64,000 nucleotides of DNA from VRUE01 sp963707965 (GTDB lineage: Bacteria; Actinomycetota; Thermoleophilia; Solirubrobacterales; 70-9). The stretch lies in NCBI GenBank assembly GCA_963707965.1, contig CAVPRR010000004.1, forward strand, positions 124,001-188,000, given 5' to 3'. The notes beneath the pieces were generated by a model, which was not told where the DNA came from, did not search any database, and was given only the letters and a program-made list of their open reading frames with translations. Shown one piece after another: positions 33,622 to 40,824 of the stretch; position 1 is the stretch's first letter, and each line of letters starts with the position of its first letter. Position numbers and translations under genes: made by a program.

Positions 33622-34323
33622 ATGTCCGCCAACACTCAGGACCTACTGCGGATGGGGGCGCTGGTCGAGGCCTCGGGCGTCCCGGCGCCAACCATCAAGC
33701 ACTATCTGCGCGAGGGCCTCCTGCCCGAGCCGGTCCGGACGAGCCGCAACATGGCCTACTACCCGCCGGAGTTCGTCGATCGCATCAGGCTGATCAAGCA
33801 GCTTCAGGAGGAGCGCTTCATGCCGCTGAGGGCGATCAAGTCGCTCCTCGAGGAGGACCCGGAGCGGGTGCGTGCACTGCTCGAGCTGGAGGATCGCATC
33901 TTCGAGCGCGCCCTCGCCGGCGAGCGCACGCGGACAAGCGCCGCCGAGGCGCGCGAGCGCTACGGCGTCCCAAGGGAGGTGCTCGACCGGCTCGAGGAGC
34001 TGGAGATCCTCAGCCCCAACAGCCGTGGCTACTCGCCCTCCGACGTCAAGATCATCGAGGCGATCAGCCGCTTCCGCGCCGGTGGCTACGACGAGGAGAT
34101 CGGCTTCACCGTCTACGACACCCTGCGCTACAGGAGTGCTCTCGAGGCGCTGGTCAAAGAGGAGGTCGGCATGGTGATGGACAGACTCGCCGGTGAGGTT
34201 CCGCCCGAGCGCGTCGTCGAGATGCTCGAAGCCGGCGCCCAGCCGCTCCAGGACCTGATTGCCGCGCTCCACACCAAGCTGATGGTTGCCGAGCTGGAGC
34301 GCCAGCGCTCCCGCCGCGGCTGA
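33622..34323 (+). CDS. MerR-family transcriptional regulator
   Basis: Protein of 233 aa. N-terminal winged helix (GALVEASGVPAPTIKHYLRE, GLLPEPVRTSRNMAYYPPEF, residues about 10-50) with the dimerisation helix RIRLIKQLQEERFMPLRAIK, characteristic of MerR. The C-terminal effector region is long and has no Cys/His metal motif. A second degenerate winged-helix block may lie at SAAEARERYGVPREVLDRLE. Last gene of the acyl-CoA cluster and likely its regulator; ligand perhaps an acyl-CoA. Confidence 0.85.
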   Translation: MSANTQDLLRMGALVEASGVPAPTIKHYLREGLLPEPVRTSRNMAYYPPEFVDRIRLIKQLQEERFMPLRAIKSLLEEDPERVRALLELEDRIFERALAGERTRTSAAEARERYGVPREVLDRLEELEILSPNSRGYSPSDVKIIEAISRFRAGGYDEEIGFTVYDTLRYRSALEALVKEEVGMVMDRLAGEVPPERVVEMLEAGAQPLQDLIAALHTKLMVAELERQRSRRG

Positions 34324-34330
34324 CTGGGTT

Positions 34331-35309
34331 TCAGGCCCCCTCGCGCAGCTCGGCCAGGCCCTGCTCATGGGAGACGAGCGGCGCGTAGCCGAGCTCTTCG
34401 CGCGCCTTGGCGATGTCGATCGTGCACTCCTGGGTCAGCAGCCAGGAGCGAAAGGTCGTCATCGGCGGTGCGCCGGGCAGCGGCAGGACCTTCCAGGCGG
34501 TCTCGGCCACCCGCGCCAAGGGAGCGGCCATCCAGGCGGGCAGATTGCGGTCCGGCGGCTCCACGCCCTGCGTGCTGAGCATCGCGGTGACGAAATCTCG
34601 GAAGACGACCGGCTCACCGTCGGTGACGAAGTAGGCCTCGCCCGGGCGGCCCCTATCGGCCGCCAGCAGCAGCCCCTCGACGACGTTGTCGACATGGGCG
34701 GTGTCGGTGACGTTGCGGCCGCCGCCGACCCAGGCGAAGCGCCCTTTTTCGACGGTCTGCGACCAACTCCGGCAGCAGCGTCGTGTCGCCCCTGCCCCAG
34801 ACGAAGCGCGGCCGCACCACCACGGCCTCGAATCCCTCCCGGTTTGCGGCGCGAACAGCCTGCTCGGCCCTCGCCTTGGTTGCCGGATAGGGCGCCTTCG
34901 AGTCCGGGCGCAGGGGCGCCGTCTCGTCGACGCCCACCAGTGGCTCACCCGCCATCAGCGCAGCCTCGGTGCCGCAGTGGACGAAGCGGCGAACTCCGGC
35001 CTCCGCGCAGGCGGCGAGGGCATTGCGCGTGCCCTCGACGTTGCCCCGCTCGAAATTCGCCCACGGTCCCCACTCGCTGACGTGCGCGGCCAGGTGAAAG
35101 GTGACGCCGGCACCGGCAGCGGCGCGGGTCAGCGAGTCGCGATCGCCGATATCGCCGCGCACCGGCTCCGCCCCCAACTCGGCCACACGGCGAGCAGCTG
35201 CGTCGGAGCGCGCGAGGGCGCGCACGGGACAGCCTTCCGCGAGGAGGCGCTCGATCAGTCTGCCGCCGATGAAGCCCGATCCGCCGGTCACGAATGTGGC
35301 GCCAGCCAT
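34331..35309 (-). pseudogene. NAD-dependent epimerase/dehydratase (extended SDR), frameshifted
   Basis: One gene split over two frames. The 5' part (35309 down to about 34765) has ATFVTGGSGFIGGRLIERLL, YPATKARAEQ (YxxxK) and VVRPRFVWGRGDTTLLPELV. The 3' part (to 34331) continues as QTVEKGRFAWVGGGRNVTDT, AHVDNVVEGLLLAADRGRPG, typical of 3-beta-HSD/epimerase proteins. The frames join at about 34758-34764, where a single-base change restores ELV-(A)QTVEKGRFAW. Together about 325 aa, the normal length. The high conservation on both sides suggests either an assembly error or a very recent mutation. Confidence 0.82.
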
Positions 35310-35335
35310 TCGGGCGATGTTAGCCTGGTCTCCGC

Positions 35336-36178
35336 GTGAGATCGGCGCTGATCACGGGGGCGTCGACCGGGATCGGCAGGGCGACCGCGCTGCGGATGGA
35401 CGGCGACGGATGGCGGGTGTTCGCCGGGGTGCGGCGCGAGGAGGACGCGGAGGCGCTGCGCGAGGCGGGGTCGGATCGCCTGACACCGCTGATGCTCGAC
35501 GTCACCGACCCCGAGCAGATCGCCGGCGCGGCGAGCCGGATTGCCGATGAGGTGGGCGATGCCGGGCTCGACGGCCTCGTCAACAACGCGGGCGTCGGGA
35601 TCCTCGGTCCGTTGGAGACGCTGCCGATCGAGGAGCTGCGGCGCCAGCTTGAGATCAACCTGATCGCGCAGGTGGCCGTCACCCAGGCGATGCTGCCGCT
35701 GGTTCGAGGCGCGAGCGGGCGGATCGTCTTCGTCAGCTCGATCGGCGGACTGATGGCGCTGCCGTTTGGCGGCCCCTACCACGCATCGAAGTTCGGGCTC
35801 GAGGCGATATCCGACACCCTGCGACAGGAGCTGCGCCCGTGGGGGATCCGGGTCGTGGTGATCGAGCCGGGCTCGATCGACACGCCGATCTGGGAGCGGG
35901 GCGCGCGGATCGCCGACGAGGTGGAGAAGCGTGCCCCGGCTGCGCAGCAGGAACTCTACGGCGAGACGATCGAGCGCTTCCGCAGCGCGGTTCGGCGTAC
36001 AGCCGCACGCGGCATCCCGCCCGAGAAGGTCGCGGCCAAGATCGCCCGCGCGCTCACGGCGCGCCGTCCCCGCGCTCGCTACCTCGTCGGCCTCGACGCT
36101 CGCGGCCAGGCGCTCCTGCGCCGCCTGCTGCCCGACCGCCTTCTCGATCCCATCATCGCTCGGGTCATGCGTATCTGA
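35336..36178 (+). CDS. SDR oxidoreductase, classical type
   Basis: Protein of 280 aa, GTG start. Nucleotide-binding LITGASTGIGRATAL, NNAGVGILGPLE, catalytic FVSSIGG and YHASKFGLEA (YxxxK), with PGSIDTPIW. Similar to retinol-dehydrogenase/17-beta-HSD-type SDRs that act on hydrophobic alcohols. Divergent from the frameshifted epimerase, 26 bp apart. Substrate unknown. Confidence 0.86.
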   Translation: MRSALITGASTGIGRATALRMDGDGWRVFAGVRREEDAEALREAGSDRLTPLMLDVTDPEQIAGAASRIADEVGDAGLDGLVNNAGVGILGPLETLPIEELRRQLEINLIAQVAVTQAMLPLVRGASGRIVFVSSIGGLMALPFGGPYHASKFGLEAISDTLRQELRPWGIRVVVIEPGSIDTPIWERGARIADEVEKRAPAAQQELYGETIERFRSAVRRTAARGIPPEKVAAKIARALTARRPRARYLVGLDARGQALLRRLLPDRLLDPIIARVMRI

Positions 36179-36266
36179 TCGGCTCTTAGGCGTGGAATCC
36201 CGACCTCCACGGGCTCCGAGTGCGGCCGGACGCCGCCGCCGCCTCATATACTGAGACCTCAACCGA

Positions 36267-36282
36267 TTGACTGGTCAGTCAA
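36267..36282. promoter_or_regulatory. Candidate TetR-type operator upstream of the nitrilase-tetR operon
   Basis: TTGACTG-GT-CAGTCAA, seven-base perfect arms, 45 bp before the GTG of the nitrilase gene; the operon ends with a TetR regulator. A near-identical palindrome is at 20073-20088. Confidence 0.6.
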
Positions 36283-36325
36283 CCGCCAGTGGCCGGCGGA
36301 AGTAACCGCCAGTGGCCGGCGGAAG
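36281..36325. repeat. 23-bp tandem repeat, two copies
   Basis: AACCGCCAGTGGCCGGCGGA plus AGT at 36281-36303, then 22 identical bases at 36304-36325. Each copy contains a CCGCC...GGCGG mini-hairpin. It separates the palindromic operator from the nitrilase start. Confidence 0.9.
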
Positions 36326-36327
36326 AT

Positions 36328-37167
36328 GTGAGGCTCCCATTGCGCGCAGCGGCCGTACAGCTCAACTCGACAAGCGACAAGGCGCGGAACGTCAGCGCGG
36401 CGGAGCGGCTGGTGCGCGACGCGGCCGCCGACGGCGCCGAGCTGGTCGCGCTGCCGGAGAAGTGGAACCTGCTCGCCTCGGGTGAGGAGATGGCAGCCGG
36501 CGCCGAGCCGCTCGACGGGCCGACCCTGAGCGCCGCCCGCGGCTGGGCGCGGGAGCTTGGCATCCACCTGCTGGCCGGCAGTATCTCCGAGCGTGGGCCC
36601 GAGAAGGCCTTCAACACGTCGGTCCTGATCGGTCCCGGCGGTGAGGACCTCGCCGTCTACCGCAAGATCCACCTCTTCGACGTCGAGGCCGGCGGCGTCT
36701 CCTACCGCGAGTCCGATCACGAGGAGGCGGGGACCGAGGTCGTCACCGCGGAGGTGGGCGCCGTCACCGCTGGGCTCACCGTCTGCTACGACCTGCGCTT
36801 CCCGGAGCTGTACCGGATCCTTGCGGTGCGGGGAGCCCGCCTGATCACGGTCCCCTCGGCGTTCACCCTGGCCACCGGCCGGGACCACTGGGAGGTTCTG
36901 TTGCGGGCGCGGGCGATCGAGAACCAGGTGTTCGTCCTGGCCCCCAACCAGGTCGGGGAGGCGCCGCCGCACTACAGCTCGCAGGGACGCTCGGCGATCG
37001 TCGATCCGTGGGGCGTCGTTCTCGCCACCGCCCCTGACGAGGAGTGCTTCATCGTCGCCGACCTTGACCTTGCCGCCCAGGATCGGATCCGTGAGTCGCT
37101 CCCCTCGCTTGCGAACCGGCGCCCGGATGCCTACGCCTGGCCCCAGCTCCAGAAGGCGCGCGCCTGA
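36328..37167 (+). CDS. Nitrilase-superfamily carbon-nitrogen hydrolase
   Basis: Protein of 279 aa from the GTG at 36328; an upstream in-frame start lies in the tandem repeat. The Glu-Lys-Cys triad is visible: LPEKWN (Glu about 43), YRKIHLFD (Lys about 112) and VCYDLRFPEL (Cys about 152). The pattern fits the Nit1/Nit2-like omega-amidase or deaminated-glutathione amidase branch rather than true nitrilases. Its TGATG junction with the tetR gene shows co-transcription, and a palindromic operator precedes the pair. Confidence 0.88.
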   Translation: MRLPLRAAAVQLNSTSDKARNVSAAERLVRDAAADGAELVALPEKWNLLASGEEMAAGAEPLDGPTLSAARGWARELGIHLLAGSISERGPEKAFNTSVLIGPGGEDLAVYRKIHLFDVEAGGVSYRESDHEEAGTEVVTAEVGAVTAGLTVCYDLRFPELYRILAVRGARLITVPSAFTLATGRDHWEVLLRARAIENQVFVLAPNQVGEAPPHYSSQGRSAIVDPWGVVLATAPDEECFIVADLDLAAQDRIRESLPSLANRRPDAYAWPQLQKARA

Positions 37168-37769
37168 TGGCCTCCAAGGCTCCGGCGATCGACAAGCGCC
37201 GCCAGATCCTGGACGCGGCGATCCGCGTCTTTGCTCGCCAGGGATTCCACTCGACGCGTGTCTCCGACATCGCCGACGAGGCGGAGGTTGCGTACGGACT
37301 CGTCTACCACTACTTCAGCTCGAAGGAGGAGGTGCTGAACGAACTCTTCAGCGAGCGCTGGTCGCTGCTGCTGGCGGCGATCGAGGAGGCCGACAGCAGC
37401 GAGGCGTCTCCGCGCGCGAAGCTGGAGGCCGTTGCGGGCTTCATCGTCGAGTCCTACCGGCACGACCCGGAGCTGATGAAGGTGATCATCGTCGAGGTGA
37501 CGCGCGCCGCCAACTCCTTCGGCCGCACCCACCTGCCCGAGATCCGCCGTGCCTATGACTCGATTGCCAGGATCGTTGCCCAGGGGCAGGAGGAGGGCGT
37601 CTTCCGCCGCGACATCGACGCCACGTTCGCGTCGATGTCCTTCTACGGGGCGATCGAGCAGCTCCTCTCGGGCTGGATCTTCGAACTGATCCCGGGGTCC
37701 GACACGGATTTCGAAGAGGCAAAGACGCTTGTGGTGGCGACGATCTGCGACGGCCTGGAGCCGCGGTGA
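37167..37769 (+). CDS. TetR/AcrR-family regulator
   Basis: Protein of 200 aa. N-terminal helix-turn-helix: KRRQILDAAIRVFARQGFHS, TRVSDIADEAEVAYGLVYHY, FSSKEEVLNELF, the FadR/AcrR-like pattern of Actinobacteria that often responds to acyl-CoAs. C-terminal ligand-binding domain helical and unassigned. Its ATG overlaps the nitrilase stop. The TTGACTG-GT-CAGTCAA palindrome upstream of the operon is a plausible autoregulatory site. Confidence 0.88.
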   Translation: MASKAPAIDKRRQILDAAIRVFARQGFHSTRVSDIADEAEVAYGLVYHYFSSKEEVLNELFSERWSLLLAAIEEADSSEASPRAKLEAVAGFIVESYRHDPELMKVIIVEVTRAANSFGRTHLPEIRRAYDSIARIVAQGQEEGVFRRDIDATFASMSFYGAIEQLLSGWIFELIPGSDTDFEEAKTLVVATICDGLEPR

Positions 37770-37846
37770 GGCGCCTGGGCGAAGCTTCCCGCGGCTGCGA
37801 CGGCGAGGTGGTTTACTGCGGTGCTCCCAAGGGGAAGGCCTAGCCA

Positions 37847-37981
37847 GTGGACAACGACATCGTCAAACGACTCATGTGGAGCGGGCTGCTCGCCGCCAGC
37901 AGCGCTCTCGCCAGTCTCCTTGCCGCCCGGCTCTCCGCCGTGGTTTGGCGCCGGCTCTTCGACGAGGAGCCGCCGGAGTAG
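37847..37981 (+). CDS. 44-residue membrane protein, DUF4235-like
   Basis: GTG at 37847 with AAGGGGAAGG upstream; 44 aa. One hydrophobic segment (SGLLAASSALASLLAARLSA) followed by VVWRRLFDEEPPE, which resembles the end of DUF4235 proteins (WRR...EEPP). It precedes the holin-X and DUF3618 genes in a tight operon, the usual company of DUF4235. Shorter than typical DUF4235 (about 80-100 aa), so either a minimal or a truncated version. Confidence 0.55.
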   Translation: MDNDIVKRLMWSGLLAASSALASLLAARLSAVVWRRLFDEEPPE

Positions 37982-37989
37982 CGGGCACC

Positions 37990-38418
37990 ATGACCGAGCC
38001 GACGACACCCCCCAAGGAGCCGGACGAAAGATCGGTCGCCGAGCTCGTCTTCGACGTCTCCGAAAGGACGTCGACGCTGATCCGCGCGGAGATCGAGCTG
38101 GCCAAGACCGAGATCGGCGAGAAGGTCGGGAAGATCCTGCGCGGATCGGCGGTCGGCATCGCGGCCGGCGCATTCGCCTTCCTGGCTCTGATCCTCATCA
38201 TGGAGGGGTTTGCGTGGCTGCTCAACGAAGAGGTTTTCGACGGCAAGGCATGGCCCGGGTTCTTCGTTGAGGCGGCACTCTTCCTGCTGATTGCCGCGGC
38301 GGCGGGAACCTTCGCGTATCGATCGGTCAAGTCCGGAGCACCGCCCCTCCCCGAGTACGCGATCGAGGAGGCAAGGCGGACGAAGACCGTGCTTGAAGGG
38401 GACGGCGAGGAGAAGTGA
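37990..38418 (+). CDS. Holin-X-family (DUF1469) membrane protein
   Basis: Protein of 142 aa, ATG at 37990. Cytoplasmic N-terminus with ELVFDVSERTSTLIRAEIEL and AKTEIGEKVGKILRGSA, then two membrane segments (VGIAAGAFAFLALILIMEGF and PGFFVEAALFLLIAAAAGTF), the layout of the actinobacterial holin-X/DUF1469 family. Despite the name it is a housekeeping envelope protein, not evidence of a prophage. Stop overlaps the DUF3618 start by four bases. Confidence 0.85.
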   Translation: MTEPTTPPKEPDERSVAELVFDVSERTSTLIRAEIELAKTEIGEKVGKILRGSAVGIAAGAFAFLALILIMEGFAWLLNEEVFDGKAWPGFFVEAALFLLIAAAAGTFAYRSVKSGAPPLPEYAIEEARRTKTVLEGDGEEK

Positions 38419-38663
38419 GCACGCAACCCGAGCCGATCCGGCCCTCCACAGCCGGCACGCAGGGCCGCTCCGCGGCCGAGATCCGCCGCGACATCGACCT
38501 CCAGCGGCAGGATCTCAGCCGCTCGGTCCAGGCGCTGCGCGGCCGGGTCGCCGAGCTGACGGACTGGCGCCGCCAGGCGCGCGAGCACCGCCGCGAACTG
38601 GTGATCGGCGCGGCGGTCGTCGGCTTCGCGATAGGCGGCCTGCTGGCCCTGCGCCGCCGCTGA
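38415..38663 (+). CDS. DUF3618 protein
   Basis: Protein of 82 aa. AEIRRDIDLQRQDLSRSVQAL is the DUF3618 helix (RxxIxxxRxxLxxxvxxL), a short linker, and a C-terminal membrane anchor (LVIGAAVVGFAIGGLLALRR). Third gene of the DUF4235-like/holin-X/DUF3618 operon. Its stop codon is part of a terminator hairpin that also contains the DegV stop. Confidence 0.85.
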   Translation: MSTQPEPIRPSTAGTQGRSAAEIRRDIDLQRQDLSRSVQALRGRVAELTDWRRQAREHRRELVIGAAVVGFAIGGLLALRRR

Positions 38664-38681
38664 CGCGCCCAGGCGCGTCAG
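38660..38681. terminator. Hairpin spanning both stop codons of convergent genes
   Basis: CTGACGCGCC-CA-GGCGCGTCAG, a perfect 10-bp stem that includes the TGA of DUF3618 (38661-38663) and that of degV (38678-38680). Confidence 0.65.
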
Positions 38682-39553
38682 TCCAAGACGGACTTGGTGA
38701 CGCTTCCGACGCCGATCAGGCCCGGCCCGACGTGAGCTCCGATCACGGGCCCGACCTCCGAGACGAAGACCGGCTCGCAGCCGAATATCTCGCGGCAGTC
38801 GTCAACCAGGCCATTCGCCGTCTCATGGTCCTGGATGTGCTGGACGACCCAGGCGTCCCTGCCCGACTCGTGCCGCTCACGAGCGTATTCGCGTAGCCGC
38901 TCCAGCGAGCGGGCTCGGGTCCGGACCCGCTCGATCGGGGTGACCTGCTCCTCCAGCGTGAGGATGGGCTTGATCTTCAGGGCCGAGCCGATCCAGGCGC
39001 GGGCGCCACCGATCCTTCCGCCACGCCGCAGGTACTCGAGCGTGTCGACTGCAAACCACATCTTCAGCTCCCCGCGCGCTCGCTGAGCCCGAGCGAGAAC
39101 GGTCTCGCCATCGCCGCCTCCGGCCGCCGCGGCGGACGCGGCCAGCGCGCAGAGCCCCGTGCCGCCGCAGGCGGAGCGCGAGTCGAAGATGTGAATGCGC
39201 TCCCCGCCCTTGCCCTCGGCCACGAGGCGCTCGCGGGCCTGGCCTGCCGCCTCGCACGTGCCCGAGATCCCGGAGGAGATGTGGATCGAGACCACGTCGC
39301 GGCCAGCCTCCAGCAGCGGTTCGTAGACGGAGACAAAGTCGCCGATCGAGGGTTGCGAGGTCGTTGCTCCGTTGTCGGAGGCGCGCAGCCGCTCGAAGAA
39401 CATCCCGTAGTCGCCGACCTCAGCCTCTGGCTGCTGCTCTCCGTCGATCGAGACATAGAGGCTGATCACCTCCAGCTCGCTCTCGGTGGCGAGCTCGGTC
39501 GGCAGATAGGCGGTCGTGTCGCAGACGACCGCGGTTTGGGCACTGTGACTCAA
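38678..39553 (-). CDS. DegV-family fatty-acid-binding protein
   Basis: About 291 aa from the TTG at 39553 (MSHSAQTAVVCDTTAYLP); a longer frame would run into the divergent A-type carrier gene. DegV marks: CDTTAYLP at the N-terminus, TSQPSIGDFVSVYEPLL, VSIHISSGISGTCEAA, and LEYLRRGGRIGGARAWIGSA. FakB/DegV proteins bind a single fatty acid and present it for phosphorylation by a FakA kinase, not seen here. Confidence 0.88.
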   Translation of the reverse strand: MSHSAQTAVVCDTTAYLPTELATESELEVISLYVSIDGEQQPEAEVGDYGMFFERLRASDNGATTSQPSIGDFVSVYEPLLEAGRDVVSIHISSGISGTCEAAGQARERLVAEGKGGERIHIFDSRSACGGTGLCALAASAAAAGGGDGETVLARAQRARGELKMWFAVDTLEYLRRGGRIGGARAWIGSALKIKPILTLEEQVTPIERVRTRARSLERLREYARERHESGRDAWVVQHIQDHETANGLVDDCREIFGCEPVFVSEVGPVIGAHVGPGLIGVGSVTKSVLD

Positions 39554-39593
39554 GAAGTGGGATTCTCGCAGACCTGCCGCTACACTTTGTGAA

Positions 39594-39971
39594 GTGACGG
39601 ACTCCCAGAAGGCAGCGATAAGCCTCACCGGCAAGGCCGCGAAGAAGATCGGCGAGTTGCTCGGCGGACAGGACGACTCCGAGGGTCAGGCGCTGCGCGT
39701 CGCAGTTCGCGGCGGTGGCTGTTCGGGCTTCCAGTACGCGCTCGCCTTCGACCGGCCGGCTGAGGACGACCACCTGTTCGAGGTCGACGGTGTCTCGGTG
39801 GTCGTCGACAAGGTCAGCATGCAGTTCGTACTCGGCTCCGAGGTCGACTACGTCGAGGGGCTGCAGGGCGCGGGGTTCCAGGTCAACAACCCCAACGTGG
39901 TAGCGGCCTGCGGTTGCGGTTCCTCGTTCCAGGTCAAAGAGGACGCGGCCGAGTCGGCCGCCACCGTCTGA
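39594..39971 (+). CDS. A-type Fe-S carrier (ErpA/IscA-like)
   Basis: Protein of 125 aa, GTG start. The three conserved Cys occur as RGGGCSGFQYAL (first) and ACGCGSSFQV (C-x-C pair near residue 103), with DYVEGLQGAGFQVNNPNVVA between. It delivers Fe-S clusters to apoproteins. It converges with the Grx4-BolA-ferredoxin-reductase genes, so the neighbourhood is an Fe-S cluster module. Confidence 0.92.
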   Translation: MTDSQKAAISLTGKAAKKIGELLGGQDDSEGQALRVAVRGGGCSGFQYALAFDRPAEDDHLFEVDGVSVVVDKVSMQFVLGSEVDYVEGLQGAGFQVNNPNVVAACGCGSSFQVKEDAAESAATV

Positions 39972-40115
39972 GCCCCAGTCGCAAGCCTCTTCACGCCTGA
40001 TTCGCCGCACGGGCCGGGAAGCGCCCGGTGAGAATCACCATGCGCGGCCACACGTTGAAGCTTCGCCACTTCACGGCGATGCTGACGTGGCGCAACGACG
40101 CCAGGCTGCGCTGAT

Positions 40116-40502
40116 CTACTCGATCTGAAGCGGCGGCGACTGCTGCGGGGGCGGTTGCTCCTGCTGCGCCGCCACCGCGGGCTGGTCGACGCCGAGCGTC
40201 TCGGCCAGCTCGCCGGACTCGAACATCTCGTCGACGATGTCGGCGCCCCCGACCAGCTCGCCGTTCACGTAGAGCTGGGGGAACGTCTGCCAGTCGGAGA
40301 TCTCGGCCGTCACCTCGCGCAGCGGCTGCAGCGCAGGCAGCACGTCGATGGCGCCGTACTCGACGTTCATCGCGTTGAGCACCTGGACGACTCGCATCGA
40401 GAACCCGCAGCGCGGCATCTCGGGCGTGCCTTTCATGAAGAGCAGCACCGGGTTGGCGCCGATCAGCTCCTCGACCTTCTCCTTCAGCTGTGGATCGGCC
40501 AT
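40116..40502 (-). CDS. Grx4-family monothiol glutaredoxin
   Basis: Protein of 128 aa, ATG at 40502. Active site MPRCGFSMRVV with the single-cysteine CGFS motif, TFPQLYVNGELVGGADIV for glutathione binding, and a Gln/Pro-rich tail of about 20 residues (QQEQPPPQQSPPLQIE). CGFS glutaredoxins hold a [2Fe-2S] cluster with glutathione, often together with BolA, whose gene lies just upstream. Confidence 0.93.
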   Translation of the reverse strand: MADPQLKEKVEELIGANPVLLFMKGTPEMPRCGFSMRVVQVLNAMNVEYGAIDVLPALQPLREVTAEISDWQTFPQLYVNGELVGGADIVDEMFESGELAETLGVDQPAVAAQQEQPPPQQSPPLQIE

Positions 40503-40585
40503 TGCGCGGATTGTAGAGATGGCCGTCCCTCCGCCTGCGGCAGAGCCGGCGATCGCCAGCCGCACATGCGGGTTTCGGATAGTCA

Positions 40586-40816
40586 CTAAGACGGTTCCGT
40601 CTTGACCGAGAGGGCGTGGATCGTGCCATCCGCGAAGCGCTCGCTCACCGCAGCCTTCACCAGCCGGTGCTGATCGATTCGCGAGAGCCCCGCGAACTGC
40701 GGGGCCGCCACCGTTGCGCGCAGATGGTCGCCCGCGCCGGTCTCGTCGATCACCTCGACGTCGGCACCGGGCAGCGCCGCCCTGATCATCGCCTCGAGCT
40801 CCGCCAGGTCGGCCAC
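40586..40816 (-). CDS. BolA-family protein
   Basis: Protein of 76 aa from the GTG at 40816. Class II KH-like fold with GADVEVIDETGAGDHLRATV, the conserved RIDQHRLVKAAVSE and terminal GTIHALSVKTEPS (IHALSVKT is the BolA signature). The His residues co-ligate a [2Fe-2S] cluster with Grx4. Lies between the ferredoxin reductase gene (8 bp away) and the Grx4 gene. Confidence 0.9.
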   Translation of the reverse strand: MADLAELEAMIRAALPGADVEVIDETGAGDHLRATVAAPQFAGLSRIDQHRLVKAAVSERFADGTIHALSVKTEPS

Positions 40817-40824
40817 GGGGAGGG

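Noticed and set aside
37990..38663. Holin-like gene taken as a sign of a prophage.
   Set aside because: DUF1469/holin-X with DUF3618 is a common chromosomal actinobacterial operon; there are no phage structural, lysis or integrase genes nearby.
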